A stretch of 64,000 nucleotides of DNA from Candidatus Flexifilum breve (lineage in GTDB: Bacteria; Chloroflexota; Anaerolineae; Aggregatilineales; Phototrophicaceae). The stretch spans positions 806,001 through 870,000 of the forward strand of contig JADKGC010000001.1 of assembly GCA_016717205.1 (NCBI GenBank), read 5' to 3'. Under the pieces are notes generated by a model that saw only the letters and a list, made by a program, of their open reading frames with translations, was not told the DNA's origin and made no database searches. Position 1 is the first letter of the stretch; every line of letters begins with the position of its first letter. Position numbers and translations under genes: made by a program. Below are positions 8,055-16,777 of the stretch, in pieces.

Positions 8055-10049
8055 ATGAAGCGTAAGTCGTCTGCTCCCGAAGTTGAACGCCGCGTTGCCT
8101 TATGTTATATCCGCCTTTCCCAGACCAAAAACGAATCTGACCTCAAAAGTCCTGAGCGTCAACGGGCTAACCTCCTCGCTGCATGTGAGAGATACGGATG
8201 GACACCGGAATGGTACGAAGACACCGATAAGCATAAATCTGGCACAAAAGAGGACAACCGTCCCCAATGGATGGCACTTAAGCGTCGGCTCAATGATCCA
8301 GACATTGCTGTCTTGGCAGTCAACGATACATCTCGTGCAATGAGGAATACTTGGCGTGCGCTCAAACTCTTTGAAGATATGTCGTCCAGCGACGTAAAAC
8401 TCTACATCGCTTGGGCGGATCGCTTGGTGGACATCAAAAACCCTGATGGGCGTCCCACACTTCTTTTTCAAGTGATGGTGGATGAGACTTATGCGCTTGA
8501 AGGTGCTCGACGTGCAAAGGACAGTATCAGCTATCGCAAAAACAAGAATATCACTGTGGGTCAACCTCCCTTCGGAACAGTGCGTGACAAAAAAGGCTAT
8601 CTTGTTGCCTCGCTTGATGGTGCGTGGAAGCTGCCAACGGGCGGCTGGCAAGCAGGAAGATTGGGTGATGAACCTCCAGTTGAAGGAGCTATCTGGCGTG
8701 GCTACTACGATGCAGCTAAGAAAGCACTTGAACTCTATGCAAAGGATGTAGGTGGTTACACGCGTCTAGCAACGTCACTGACGAATGAGGGGTGGGCATT
8801 TCGAGACCGTTGGGGCGAACCCCGTTTGTTCTCAAACGATGATGTGCGCCGTATTATCGCTAACTGGCGTACTTATGCAGGATTTGTGGACACTGGAAGA
8901 GCAAAAGAACGTGTAGCCCATGAACATCCGGGTCAGATGAATACGCTCTTCGATACGGGACGAGCAGTCTTTGAGCTCGACCTACTTAGAAAAGTCGCCG
9001 ATGTGCAGGAACGACGAAGTGTGACCACACGCCCCACAGGATCAGTTCCTAGGGTGTATCAATACGGGTTGCTACGATTGATCTACTGTGCTCATTGTGA
9101 GCAAATCGCTCAGCAAGAAAACAACCCGAAACGACGCTCCCGGTTGAGCGGTTCGAATATGGGCAAACCGCGCTATCGGCATGCCGAGGGCGTACAATGT
9201 GGTTGCCACAAACGCACCGTACTTGCCCAAGAGATTGAAGCTGATTTTCTCCGCCTCGCCCAAGCGCTGACCTTAAAGCAGGATAATCTTAACCTTATGC
9301 TGGAACTTGCAGCGCGCACGCAAAGCGACTCGGTCGATGAGAAAGATTTGGAGCAGGAAAAACGGGCTGCAATTGCCAATTTAAAGCAGCAACTCGCTAA
9401 TCTGCTCGACTTGTACAAAAACGCCGTCATCCCACCCGAGGATTATTGGCGCGACAAAGAGGATCGCGAACGGCAAATAGCATTCTGGGAAAATCGAACG
9501 ACGGACTTGAAGCGCAAAGCCCTGGAATTCGAGCGGGTGTTGGTAGCATTTAGTCAGTTGGTCGACTTATGGGACAAAGCGGATAGCGATGAGCGAACAT
9601 CTCTCGCGCGCGGACTGTTCCAGTACCTAGTCTATGACCTCGACAAACAGCAAATTGTCGATTTCCGACTGCATCCTTGGGCGGATCAGTACCTTATTCT
9701 GCGAGCAGAACTGTATGAAACCGAGGGGGGCGAAACAGGAAATGAGGTTGATACCGGAAATGAAAACCGCCCCATCGCTGATGAAAGTGATGGAGCGGTT
9801 CATGACCCTAACGGGGCTCTGGGTCTTGAAACTGTCCTCAGTCCGATTTTTCAGATCGCTAAACCACTTATGCTCTTCATCCTGTATCTCGATGTCGAAA
9901 CAGCAAAGTCATCGAATACCCAACGTGATGAGGCAATACGCTGTCGTTATGCTAAAGGGGAATCAATCAGCGATTTAGCACGTGCCTACGACATAACTCC
10001 TCAACGTGTCTTTCAGATTATACAGTTCGTGCCTTTGTCATCTCTTTAG
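8055..10049 (+). CDS. Large serine recombinase (site-specific integrase)
   Basis: A 664-residue recombinase with a resolvase-type N-terminal catalytic domain (YIRLSQ, with Ser at about residue 18; SPERQR; LAVNDTSRAMRN), the 'recombinase' domain (GYTRLATSLTNEGW, RIIANWRTYAGF), a zinc-ribbon region (YCAHC, then CGCHKR), a long coiled coil (about 430-500) and a C-terminal homeodomain-like HTH (RDEAIRCRYAKGESISDLAR). AGGAG lies 7 bases before the ATG. It would integrate and, with a directionality factor, excise the element. It ends 24 bases before the convergent gene at 10074. A remnant of a related recombinase is present at 39 kb. Confidence 0.92.
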   Translation: MKRKSSAPEVERRVALCYIRLSQTKNESDLKSPERQRANLLAACERYGWTPEWYEDTDKHKSGTKEDNRPQWMALKRRLNDPDIAVLAVNDTSRAMRNTWRALKLFEDMSSSDVKLYIAWADRLVDIKNPDGRPTLLFQVMVDETYALEGARRAKDSISYRKNKNITVGQPPFGTVRDKKGYLVASLDGAWKLPTGGWQAGRLGDEPPVEGAIWRGYYDAAKKALELYAKDVGGYTRLATSLTNEGWAFRDRWGEPRLFSNDDVRRIIANWRTYAGFVDTGRAKERVAHEHPGQMNTLFDTGRAVFELDLLRKVADVQERRSVTTRPTGSVPRVYQYGLLRLIYCAHCEQIAQQENNPKRRSRLSGSNMGKPRYRHAEGVQCGCHKRTVLAQEIEADFLRLAQALTLKQDNLNLMLELAARTQSDSVDEKDLEQEKRAAIANLKQQLANLLDLYKNAVIPPEDYWRDKEDRERQIAFWENRTTDLKRKALEFERVLVAFSQLVDLWDKADSDERTSLARGLFQYLVYDLDKQQIVDFRLHPWADQYLILRAELYETEGGETGNEVDTGNENRPIADESDGAVHDPNGALGLETVLSPIFQIAKPLMLFILYLDVETAKSSNTQRDEAIRCRYAKGESISDLARAYDITPQRVFQIIQFVPLSSL

Positions 10050-10073
10050 AATTCTTTGTTCGTGCTGGGCAAT

Positions 10074-11639
10074 TTAGGCGCTATTGCGAACAGTAATGGT
10101 TGCTGCTGAGGAAAATGGCACAGTGAGCTGCGCACCCAGACGGTTACCGAGGAGGATGGGACTCAGAGTAATCGTCACTGATGTTGTACTTCGAACTTGC
10201 GGCGCGATGTACTCAACACTGCCTAGGCTAAAGCTGCCTGTGCTCGCATTGGCCGGGCTGCGCCGCGAAACCGCGTAACGATCCAGTCGGTTAACGCCGA
10301 TAAGGATATTTGTACCAACTGCATTCACAAAAGTCCCGGGAGCAAAGCTCGAACTACTTGCCCGTAGGCTGCTAGGTGCCTGCAACCCGATTTCGAAACC
10401 ATAAACCTCCGCTGTGAGACCATCACAGCGTACGGTTACCGTAAACGCGTCCCCATCATTAACCACCGCAGGCGCATCCAGACGACAACCAACCGGCGTT
10501 GGAATATCAGTGTACAGTACAACGTGGCGCAGACTGTTTGCATAGAGCACATACACGCCTTGAGGGTTGCGGCGCATAACGGCCGTTATGCTCGCCACAC
10601 CGCCGCCCATATCGAGCAGCTGTCGACTATTGCACAGCGCGTTCTGGCAGACAGCCAACCGAGCGACACCCCATGAATTGGCATAGTAGCTGATAGTCGC
10701 TACATCATTGTAGTCCAACGTGAGTGCCGTGTACTGGCCAACCGTGCCCGAACTGTCAACCGTCCGTAGAGTCGGATTGGAACAAGTCGCGGCATTACAT
10801 ATCGCCAGTTTCAGGTCACCTCGCGTTACATCGTAATAGCTGATGACGGGGCGTCCATTGCTCATCAGAGCCAAAGAGGTGTATTGCCCGACATTGCCAG
10901 AATTATCGACCGTGACAATCGTTGGGTTCGAACAGGCCAGGTTAGTACAGACCGCCAACTGCAAACGGCGATTGGTAGCATTGTAATAGCTGATCACCGC
11001 GCGATTATTCCCATTGAGCTGCAGTGACGTAAATTGCCCAACATCCCGGGCGTAATCGATCCGCTGCAAAGTACGACTGGTACAGGCGAGGTTGCCACAA
11101 AAGACAGCTTTCAGGTCGCGATTCGTTGCATCATAGTAGCTGATGACTGGCAAACCACTGCTGGTCAAGCGGATTGAGCTGTACTGCCCCACATCCCCAG
11201 CACTGTCAATCACACTCACTGTTGCGCTCGTGCAAGTACTCGTGCTGCAGACGACCAGCATGAGATCACGGCTCGCGGAGTTGTAATAGCTGATCACAGG
11301 GAGGTCAGACGCGGTGAGCACAAGTGCTGGTTGGGCGCTAGCGCTCGTCCCCGGAATCGCGCTATTCGAAGCTGACGGACAAGTCAGATCAGAGCAGATC
11401 GCTACATATAACGAACCATTGGTATAGGCGATCACAGGATAACGATAGCGATTGAGAGCCACTGCGGGACTCGTGCCACTGCCCAAATCAATCCAACTGG
11501 GTACGGCAGTCGCGTCGCCGATTGAATTGAGCATGAGCACGCTTACCAACAACACCACCAGTTTGCGACCAATATGCCTAAGCAAATGGCGCAGCCCCTG
11601 ACCACGAATCGGTTGTAGCCACAGAACTAGTGTGCGCAT
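10074..11639 (-). CDS. Secreted seven-repeat propeller-like protein with cohesin-like C-terminus
   Basis: A 521-residue exported protein; a hydrophobic segment (LVVLLVSVLMLNS, about residues 28-40) serves as signal peptide. Residues about 50-370 contain seven repeats of about 45 residues centred on PVISYYDATNRDLK-like strands and pairs of cysteines, separated by DSSGNVGQYTSL-like turns, consistent with a seven-bladed propeller. Residues about 385-520 form a cohesin-like beta domain (APAVVNDGDAFTVTVRCDGL, YAVSRRSPAN). It overlaps the end of the upstream gene (11627-11639), implying coupled translation. It is probably a surface binding module. The ligand is unknown. Confidence 0.75.
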   Translation of the reverse strand: MRTLVLWLQPIRGQGLRHLLRHIGRKLVVLLVSVLMLNSIGDATAVPSWIDLGSGTSPAVALNRYRYPVIAYTNGSLYVAICSDLTCPSASNSAIPGTSASAQPALVLTASDLPVISYYNSASRDLMLVVCSTSTCTSATVSVIDSAGDVGQYSSIRLTSSGLPVISYYDATNRDLKAVFCGNLACTSRTLQRIDYARDVGQFTSLQLNGNNRAVISYYNATNRRLQLAVCTNLACSNPTIVTVDNSGNVGQYTSLALMSNGRPVISYYDVTRGDLKLAICNAATCSNPTLRTVDSSGTVGQYTALTLDYNDVATISYYANSWGVARLAVCQNALCNSRQLLDMGGGVASITAVMRRNPQGVYVLYANSLRHVVLYTDIPTPVGCRLDAPAVVNDGDAFTVTVRCDGLTAEVYGFEIGLQAPSSLRASSSSFAPGTFVNAVGTNILIGVNRLDRYAVSRRSPANASTGSFSLGSVEYIAPQVRSTTSVTITLSPILLGNRLGAQLTVPFSSAATITVRNSA

Positions 11640-12625
11640 AGACTTAACCGATATTGTGCCATGAGCTGCAGATCGCCAATATCGATCTGCTGATTCCCAT
11701 TCAGATCAAAGTCAGCGCTCTGGAGTTCTCTACCACTAAAGGCCAAATCAGCGATTAGAGTGAAATCAGCCTCGGTGATCACACCGTCAGCGTCCACATC
11801 CAGTTGGCAAGGGAAGACAACCATCGGCGGAGAGACAGTTTCAACGTTTGTCAATTCAAGATTCTCCACTGCGGATGCAGGCGGAATACCAGCGGCGTCG
11901 AGCAGCGGGGACGCTATTTCATCTACGTGGATAGCGCGCAACCACCAGTCAACCGTGTCTGTGGCTTCCACCGAGTACCATGCAAAACGCAGCTGGATCA
12001 CACTCCCACGAAAGGCACTCAAATCGACTGTGAGGGTTGTCCACGTTGGCGACACAGGCACAACCGCCAGCATCAGCCAGTTGACGCCATCCGGACTCAG
12101 CTCAATCTGCGCCGTGCCAGTGCCGCTGAACTGCGTTTCGAAGCTCATCATTACTGAAGCGCTGGCTGTACGCAGATCTATCCACGACAGCCAGTGCAAG
12201 ATTTGCTCGGTGCCGCTGCCAGACAGCTGCCACGCCACGCCCGCATCAGACGGTTGGGGTGACCAGGCAGCGGTATGTTCCCAAGTTGTCCGCCCATCGC
12301 CGATGTCCCCCCGAGCCAGCAGCCCAACCAGCGAGAGGTCAGCGCTGACGGCGGCGGTTAAATCCAAGGTCGGGAAGATCTGGCTGGTAGCCGCTGGTAC
12401 TGGGGACGCTTCGAGTATCGGCACCGTTGGCAGCGGCGCCTCCGGCGTTGCAGTTACCAGCTCAGAAGTAACTACGGGCACAGGTGGCTCCAAGAGCTCG
12501 GGCTCGGCCGTCAGTTCAATTTCAGCCCGATCATCGCTACCCAAAGCAGCTGCATTAACCTGAAACCAGAGGCCGAGTACGCAAAGACAGGCAAGGGTAA
12601 GGAAGGAAGCACGCCTCATCCGCAC
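11627..12625 (-). CDS. Secreted protein with jelly-roll-like domain and dockerin
   Basis: A 332-residue exported protein with a signal peptide (FLTLACLCVLGLWFQVNA), a Pro/Thr/Glu linker to about residue 85, a beta-rich domain (about 90-235) with ARGDIGDGRTTWEHT and LSAFRGSVIQLRFAWYS, patterns typical of carbohydrate-binding or MAM-like jelly rolls, and a C-terminal dockerin with two calcium loops (DVDADGVITEADF and DFDLNGNQQIDIGDL). The dockerin should bind a cohesin, several of which are encoded in neighbouring genes. Its start overlaps the end of the previous gene. Confidence 0.75.
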   Translation of the reverse strand: MRMRRASFLTLACLCVLGLWFQVNAAALGSDDRAEIELTAEPELLEPPVPVVTSELVTATPEAPLPTVPILEASPVPAATSQIFPTLDLTAAVSADLSLVGLLARGDIGDGRTTWEHTAAWSPQPSDAGVAWQLSGSGTEQILHWLSWIDLRTASASVMMSFETQFSGTGTAQIELSPDGVNWLMLAVVPVSPTWTTLTVDLSAFRGSVIQLRFAWYSVEATDTVDWWLRAIHVDEIASPLLDAAGIPPASAVENLELTNVETVSPPMVVFPCQLDVDADGVITEADFTLIADLAFSGRELQSADFDLNGNQQIDIGDLQLMAQYRLSLCAH

Positions 12626-13504
12626 GCTCCCATGCTTCGACCATAATTCCGGCCGACGGCAATCAGATCATAGATATCGACCCGCTGATCGCCATTCACA
12701 TCAGCGGGGCCTGATAAACTTTGGTTCATCTCAATCCCAACGGTTGCGGCATCCAGCAAATCGATGTGATTATCATCATTGACGTCCCCGGCGCGAAGCG
12801 TGATGACCGAGTCGGCCGCTGCATTGACCGTGCAGGCCAGATGTCCGGGAGCATCGACAACAATAGCAGATTGCGAGTCAAATATGATTTCGAGCTTCCC
12901 ATCAACCACGCGTTCAACCACTATCGGGTTAGCGTCGCTTGCGCTGCTCACGATCACCTGCTCCGGGCTGCTGGCTTCACTCCGCACGGAAACGCTTCGC
13001 TGGCTGACATTCGGCTCGATTAGCACCGCGCTGTCAAGCGTCTGCGGCCAATACAGGGTTCCCGCACCCGCCGCGACCATTGCCTGTGAAAAATGAAATT
13101 GCGCCGATCCAACTGCCAGAGCCGTGATCGAGAGGCGCGCCAATACGCCACTTCCCGAGTTCGGAACAGTGTTTCCATTCAATGTGATGTAACGCAGCGT
13201 CAGCGTTGCCAGATCAGTCTGAATATGATTCGTGAGGATCTGTACCGAATTCCCCAGCCCGGGTCGGGAATTCACCAAGCACAAGCTGATCTACTCGGAC
13301 CAATTGCGGATCATAGTGGATCGTGAGGTCGACCGCCGCGCATGAGTCCACCTGACAATCGATCAGGAGATCAATGCTTGCCGACATGCCGACTTCCAAA
13401 ACCGCTGGTGACAGCAGGAGGGTTAACGGCGCAACCTGCCCATCAACTTGGCGGACAAGCATACCCATTACGAGCACCGTCGCCAGCAGTCCGTAAAATC
13501 TCAT
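12616..13504 (-). pseudogene. Cohesin-dockerin protein interrupted by a frameshift
   Basis: One gene appears split. The frame from 13504 gives a signal peptide and the first half of a cohesin (LLLSPAVLEVGMSASIDLLI, VDLTIHYDPQLVRVDQLVLG) and runs out at 13214. A second frame, open from 13284 to 12616, supplies the rest of the cohesin (GNSVQILTNHIQTDLATLTL, ARLSITALAVGSA) and a C-terminal dockerin (GDVNDDNHIDLLDA, ADVNGDQRVDIYDL). The join falls near 13265-13275, between two GAATTC copies. A one-base indel or sequencing error would restore a protein of about 296 residues. It overlaps both neighbours by a few bases. Confidence 0.75.
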
Positions 13505-14202
13505 GATCCGAAACGTCCTCGCTTGAGCGACCGGCGACGATACACGATCATCAGAATGAGCAGGCCGACAACGGCTACACCGACCATGCCAAGCGCGACA
13601 ATCATCAGCAGGTTGTCTCGTGACTGAAGGGCGGGGACCGCATAAGCTTGAATTGGTACCGGAGTTGCAGCGACCGCGCCCGGCTGTACTGCCAAAGCAT
13701 CGTTCACGATGCTCAGGTTGCCGCGTTCGAGGCTGTAGCCGAGCAATTCATTGCTCGCGCTGCCGGGCGCGGCCAGAGACGCCACTTCCGCAAACGTCAC
13801 ATACACTTGCGGATCAGCTTGATCACAGGTTACGGTCATCACTGCCCGGTAGAACGTTCCGTCGCCGTTCGCCACCCGCGCGCGATCAGTGACAGACGCC
13901 GCGAAACGGGTACTCGTATCGGTTTGTTCAGCAAATGGGGAAAAGCCACCCATTTCGCCAGTAGCGGGTAGATACGCTCCAAGCTGCCGATCGGTGATGC
14001 GTAAACAGGTATCCGCTGTAATACCGATATCGGCCCCCGCAACTGCCTGACCGTTGCGGATCACGACATCGGCATACACAGTATCGCCCTGCTGGGCTTG
14101 ATCCGTGCTCAGCACGACTTCAACAATGGGATTAGTGGTTTGTGCCACCGCTGGCAGTGCCAACCACAGCAGCAATAAGAAAAAAACAACGCTCTTAGTC
14201 AA
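13501..14202 (-). CDS. Membrane-anchored cohesin-like protein
   Basis: A 233-residue protein with a signal peptide (VVFFLLLLWLALPAVAQ), one cohesin-like beta domain (residues about 22-165: VEVVLSTDQAQQGDTVYADV, LQLGAYLP-like loop, AVMTVTCDQADPQVYVTF), a short Pro/Ala stretch, a transmembrane helix (LLMIVALGMVGVAVVGLLIL, about 198-220) and a basic tail (YRRRSLKRGRFGS). This is a sortase-independent surface anchor that could hold dockerin-bearing partners on the cell. The stop overlaps the start of the next gene (13501/13504). Confidence 0.7.
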   Translation of the reverse strand: MTKSVVFFLLLLWLALPAVAQTTNPIVEVVLSTDQAQQGDTVYADVVIRNGQAVAGADIGITADTCLRITDRQLGAYLPATGEMGGFSPFAEQTDTSTRFAASVTDRARVANGDGTFYRAVMTVTCDQADPQVYVTFAEVASLAAPGSASNELLGYSLERGNLSIVNDALAVQPGAVAATPVPIQAYAVPALQSRDNLLMIVALGMVGVAVVGLLILMIVYRRRSLKRGRFGS

Positions 14203-14222
14203 AATGCAGCCTCATTTTCTGA

Positions 14223-14258
14223 GCGGGTGGCAAGCCCAAACAGCGACACGCCACCCGC
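14223..14258 (-). terminator. Hairpin downstream of the 528-residue protein gene
   Basis: GCGGGTGGC (14223-14231) pairs perfectly with GCCACCCGC (14250-14258). It lies 12 bases after the stop at 14271 on the minus strand and before the next gene. No U-run follows, so termination would be partial, or the hairpin may stabilise the mRNA. Confidence 0.45.
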
Positions 14259-14270
14259 CTGTCTTCAGCT

Positions 14271-15101
14271 TTATGGGCAAGCGCCCGTCACACTACCGTA
14301 GTTGCGCCCAACATGGATCAGGTCGAAGATATTGACCGTGCCATCCCCGTTGACATCTTCTTCACCCGTCCCCGCCGTGCCATAGGCCAAGCCGATGGTC
14401 ACCGCATCGTACAGGTTGATGCGCGCGCTCACATCCGCGCCGTTCAACACGACATCACCGGCCTTCAACTGCACCGTCCGGCTGCTGACGCTGCTCGGCA
14501 GCGTGATACTGCCACTGCACATGAGGTGACTGGTCATATCGACCGTCAGAGTCGGCGTCGATGTGTTAATCGCATCCGCGAAATTGAGCGTCAGGCTGGT
14601 GCCAGCGCCGGTCTGCGGGCCGCGTGTCTCCGTGTTCGCAGAGGCCGTCACATTGCGCACCTGCTGCACGCTGCCGTCTGATGAGACGGTCAGATTGAGC
14701 GTCCGCAGGTCCAGTACCGGGATTCTAGTGTTACCGAGGATGGCCGGGGTGATTGGCGCGCCGCTCATGTCGCCCAGCAACAGCGTATTCAGCGACAGTA
14801 CAGCGCTGCCATCGGCGCTCAAACCACCGCTGGCCGTGAAGTTCACGCTGCCCAAGGTGAAGTCGCCACTGGCGGCCACGGCCGGTGCCCGCCGCGAGAC
14901 CACGTAGGCATTCAACGTATTGTTCGTTTCGAGATAATCGCTCCCGGCGCTGGTGACAAATGAACCGGGGGTATAGCTGGTCGCAATGGTGGAAGCTGCA
15001 CCGCTAGAGGAGGTTCCCAATTGGAAACCATACACATTGTCGACGCCATCGCACTGCACGGTGGCTGTGAAGCTCGCGCCTTCATTCACTGCGGCCGGCG
15101 C
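14271..15101 (-). repeat. Duplicated cohesin-dockerin segment, copy A
   Basis: This segment aligns without gaps, at a constant offset of 1676 bp, with 15947-16777. By eye the two differ only by scattered substitutions and are identical over stretches of dozens of bases around 14905-14975. The similarity stops abruptly upstream in the cohesin, pointing to duplication with later gene conversion. Confidence 0.8.
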
Positions 15102-15791
15102 AGCAATCAAGCAAGTTCCAGCGGCTGTTGGAGCATATACAAAACTCGCAATATCAGCTACAGCATCTCCGCCGCGAGTGGTATCACCGATAAAGAGAAA
15201 TGGCTCATTCCCAGTATAGGCACCGGCATAAGGGCGAGGGGCAACAGGAGAAAAATATACGCCATCAACATAGAGGTCTGAAGATACGCCTGGGACAACT
15301 TCGAGACGATAATTATGAAACTGCGAGACATCAGCCGTTGCAGGGCGATACTGTGGAGTTTCGATAGTATCTGGGTTTGGTGCCACACCAAAAGCATAGA
15401 ATTCATCGCCAACACCCACCGCAATATATAGCCCCCCTGGATTCCACGTCGAGTAACCAGTGACACGCGCGGTGACTGAAACCGAAAAGGCGATATTGGC
15501 ATTTGGCGGAAGCACGTATTTATAACCGTACGTGCCATCGCCACCCGAACGTCGCGTATCCATATGCAAATAAGAGGAAATGATAGAAAAATAGGCTGTT
15601 TCGGGTGTACTCAGGGTTGGTAACACATCGTCGGCATACGTCCACCCGGGCTGAGCAGAGGGAAGGGAAGTGAAATCCAACGCTACAACACCTGTTTGAG
15701 CCGCAACCGGAGCTATGGCCGTTCCAAAAACCAGCAGCAGAAGAGCTATTGAGATAAGAGACATAGAAAGGTGGTGCCTAAAGGGATGCAT
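14271..15791 (-). CDS. Secreted lectin-like/cohesin/dockerin protein (paralogue A)
   Basis: The start is taken at the ATG at 15791, where the signal peptide begins (SLISIALLLLVFGTAIAPVAA), rather than further upstream at 15857. Of about 506 residues, the N-terminal 210 form a concanavalin/LamG-like sandwich (FTSLPSAQPGWTYADDV, YRLEVVPGVSSDLYVDGVYF). A cohesin-like domain (APAAVNEGASFTATVQCDG) and a spacer follow, then a dockerin (GDVVLNGADVSARINLYDA and DVNGDGTVNIFDLIHVG). The last 830 bp are nearly identical to the neighbouring gene at 15947, whereas the N-terminal domains differ. A protein with both cohesin and dockerin could chain or self-associate. Confidence 0.75.
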   Translation of the reverse strand: MHPFRHHLSMSLISIALLLLVFGTAIAPVAAQTGVVALDFTSLPSAQPGWTYADDVLPTLSTPETAYFSIISSYLHMDTRRSGGDGTYGYKYVLPPNANIAFSVSVTARVTGYSTWNPGGLYIAVGVGDEFYAFGVAPNPDTIETPQYRPATADVSQFHNYRLEVVPGVSSDLYVDGVYFSPVAPRPYAGAYTGNEPFLFIGDTTRGGDAVADIASFVYAPTAAGTCLIAAPAAVNEGASFTATVQCDGVDNVYGFQLGTSSSGAASTIATSYTPGSFVTSAGSDYLETNNTLNAYVVSRRAPAVAASGDFTLGSVNFTASGGLSADGSAVLSLNTLLLGDMSGAPITPAILGNTRIPVLDLRTLNLTVSSDGSVQQVRNVTASANTETRGPQTGAGTSLTLNFADAINTSTPTLTVDMTSHLMCSGSITLPSSVSSRTVQLKAGDVVLNGADVSARINLYDAVTIGLAYGTAGTGEEDVNGDGTVNIFDLIHVGRNYGSVTGACP

Positions 15792-15897
15792 ATTCAGTTC
15801 TTTCTTGACTACTGCAGTAGTGCAACCACACAGAACCAACGAAAAGTCAAAACTCATTCAGAAAGCTACACCTAGAGAAAATTGCGTACCATCCTCA

Positions 15898-15936
15898 CAA
15901 CCGGCAGCAGGTAACTTTCGTGCCTGCTGCCGGTTG
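15898..15936 (-). terminator. Strong hairpin downstream of the 15947 gene
   Basis: CAACCGGCAGCAGG (15898-15911) and its exact complement (15923-15936) form a 14-bp stem with an 11-base loop, 10 bases past the stop of the gene at 15947. There is no clear U-run. It probably ends or protects the upstream transcript. Confidence 0.55.
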
Positions 15937-15946
15937 CGGCATTAGC

Positions 15947-16777
15947 CTATGGGCAAGCGCCCGTGACACTACCGTAGTTACGCCCAACATGGATCAAGTC
16001 GAAGATATTGACCGTGCCATCGCCGTTCACATCTTCTTCACCCGTTCCCGCCGTGCCGTAGGCCAAACCAATGGTCACCGCATCGTACAAGTTGATGCGG
16101 GCGCTGGCATCCGCGCCGTTCAACACTACATCGCCTGCCTTCAACTGTACCGTCCGACTGCTCACGCTGCTTGGCAGCGTGATACTGCCACTGCACACGA
16201 GGTGACTGGTCATATCGACCGTCAGGGTCGGTGTCGCAGTATTGATTGCGTCAGCGAAATTAAGCGTCAGGCTCGTGCCCGGACCGGTCTGTGGTCCGCG
16301 CATCTCCGTATTCGCGGAGGCCGTCACGTTCCGCACCTGCTGTACGCTTCCGTCCGAGCTGACGGTTAGGTTAAGTGTGCGCAGATCCAGCACCGAAACG
16401 GTCGTGGTCGTCACAATCGTCGGCGTGAGCGGCGCGCCGCTCATATCGCCCAGCAGCAGCGTGTTCAGCGACAGCACAGCGCTGCCATCAGCACTAAGGC
16501 CGCTGTTCGCTGTGAAGTCTACACTGCCCAACGTGAAATCCCCGCTGACTGCCGCTGCTGGCGCACGCCGCGAGACCACATAGGCGTTCAACGCATTGTT
16601 CGTTTCGAGATAATCGCTCCCGGCGCTGGTGACAAATGAACCGGGGGTATAGCTGGTCGCGCTGGTGGAAGCTGCACCGCTGGACGAGGTTCCCAATTGG
16701 AAGCCATATACATTGTTGACGCCATCGCACTGTACGGTGGCCGTGAAGCTCGCGCCTTCATTCACTGCGGCCGGCGC
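15947..16777 (-). repeat. Duplicated cohesin-dockerin segment, copy B
   Basis: Gapless partner of 14271-15101 (constant offset 1676 bp). It encodes the whole cohesin-like and dockerin part of paralogue B. Confidence 0.8.

Larger units (their letters stand above)
4126..10049. mobile_element. Putative integrative element carrying a large serine recombinase
   Basis: The cargo is typical of small integrative elements: an XRE repressor, a divergent small regulator, a winged-helix replication-like protein, a membrane protein, a small protein and a serine recombinase. The right end should be close to 10050-10073, where an unrelated secreted-protein gene starts on the other strand. The left end is not resolved and could be anywhere between 3852 and 4125. 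I could not identify the short core duplication that such recombinases leave. Confidence 0.5.

Noticed and set aside
11760..12563. 267-codon plus-strand frame
   Set aside because: It is the antisense shadow of the dockerin protein, whose signal peptide and calcium loops are clear on the other strand.
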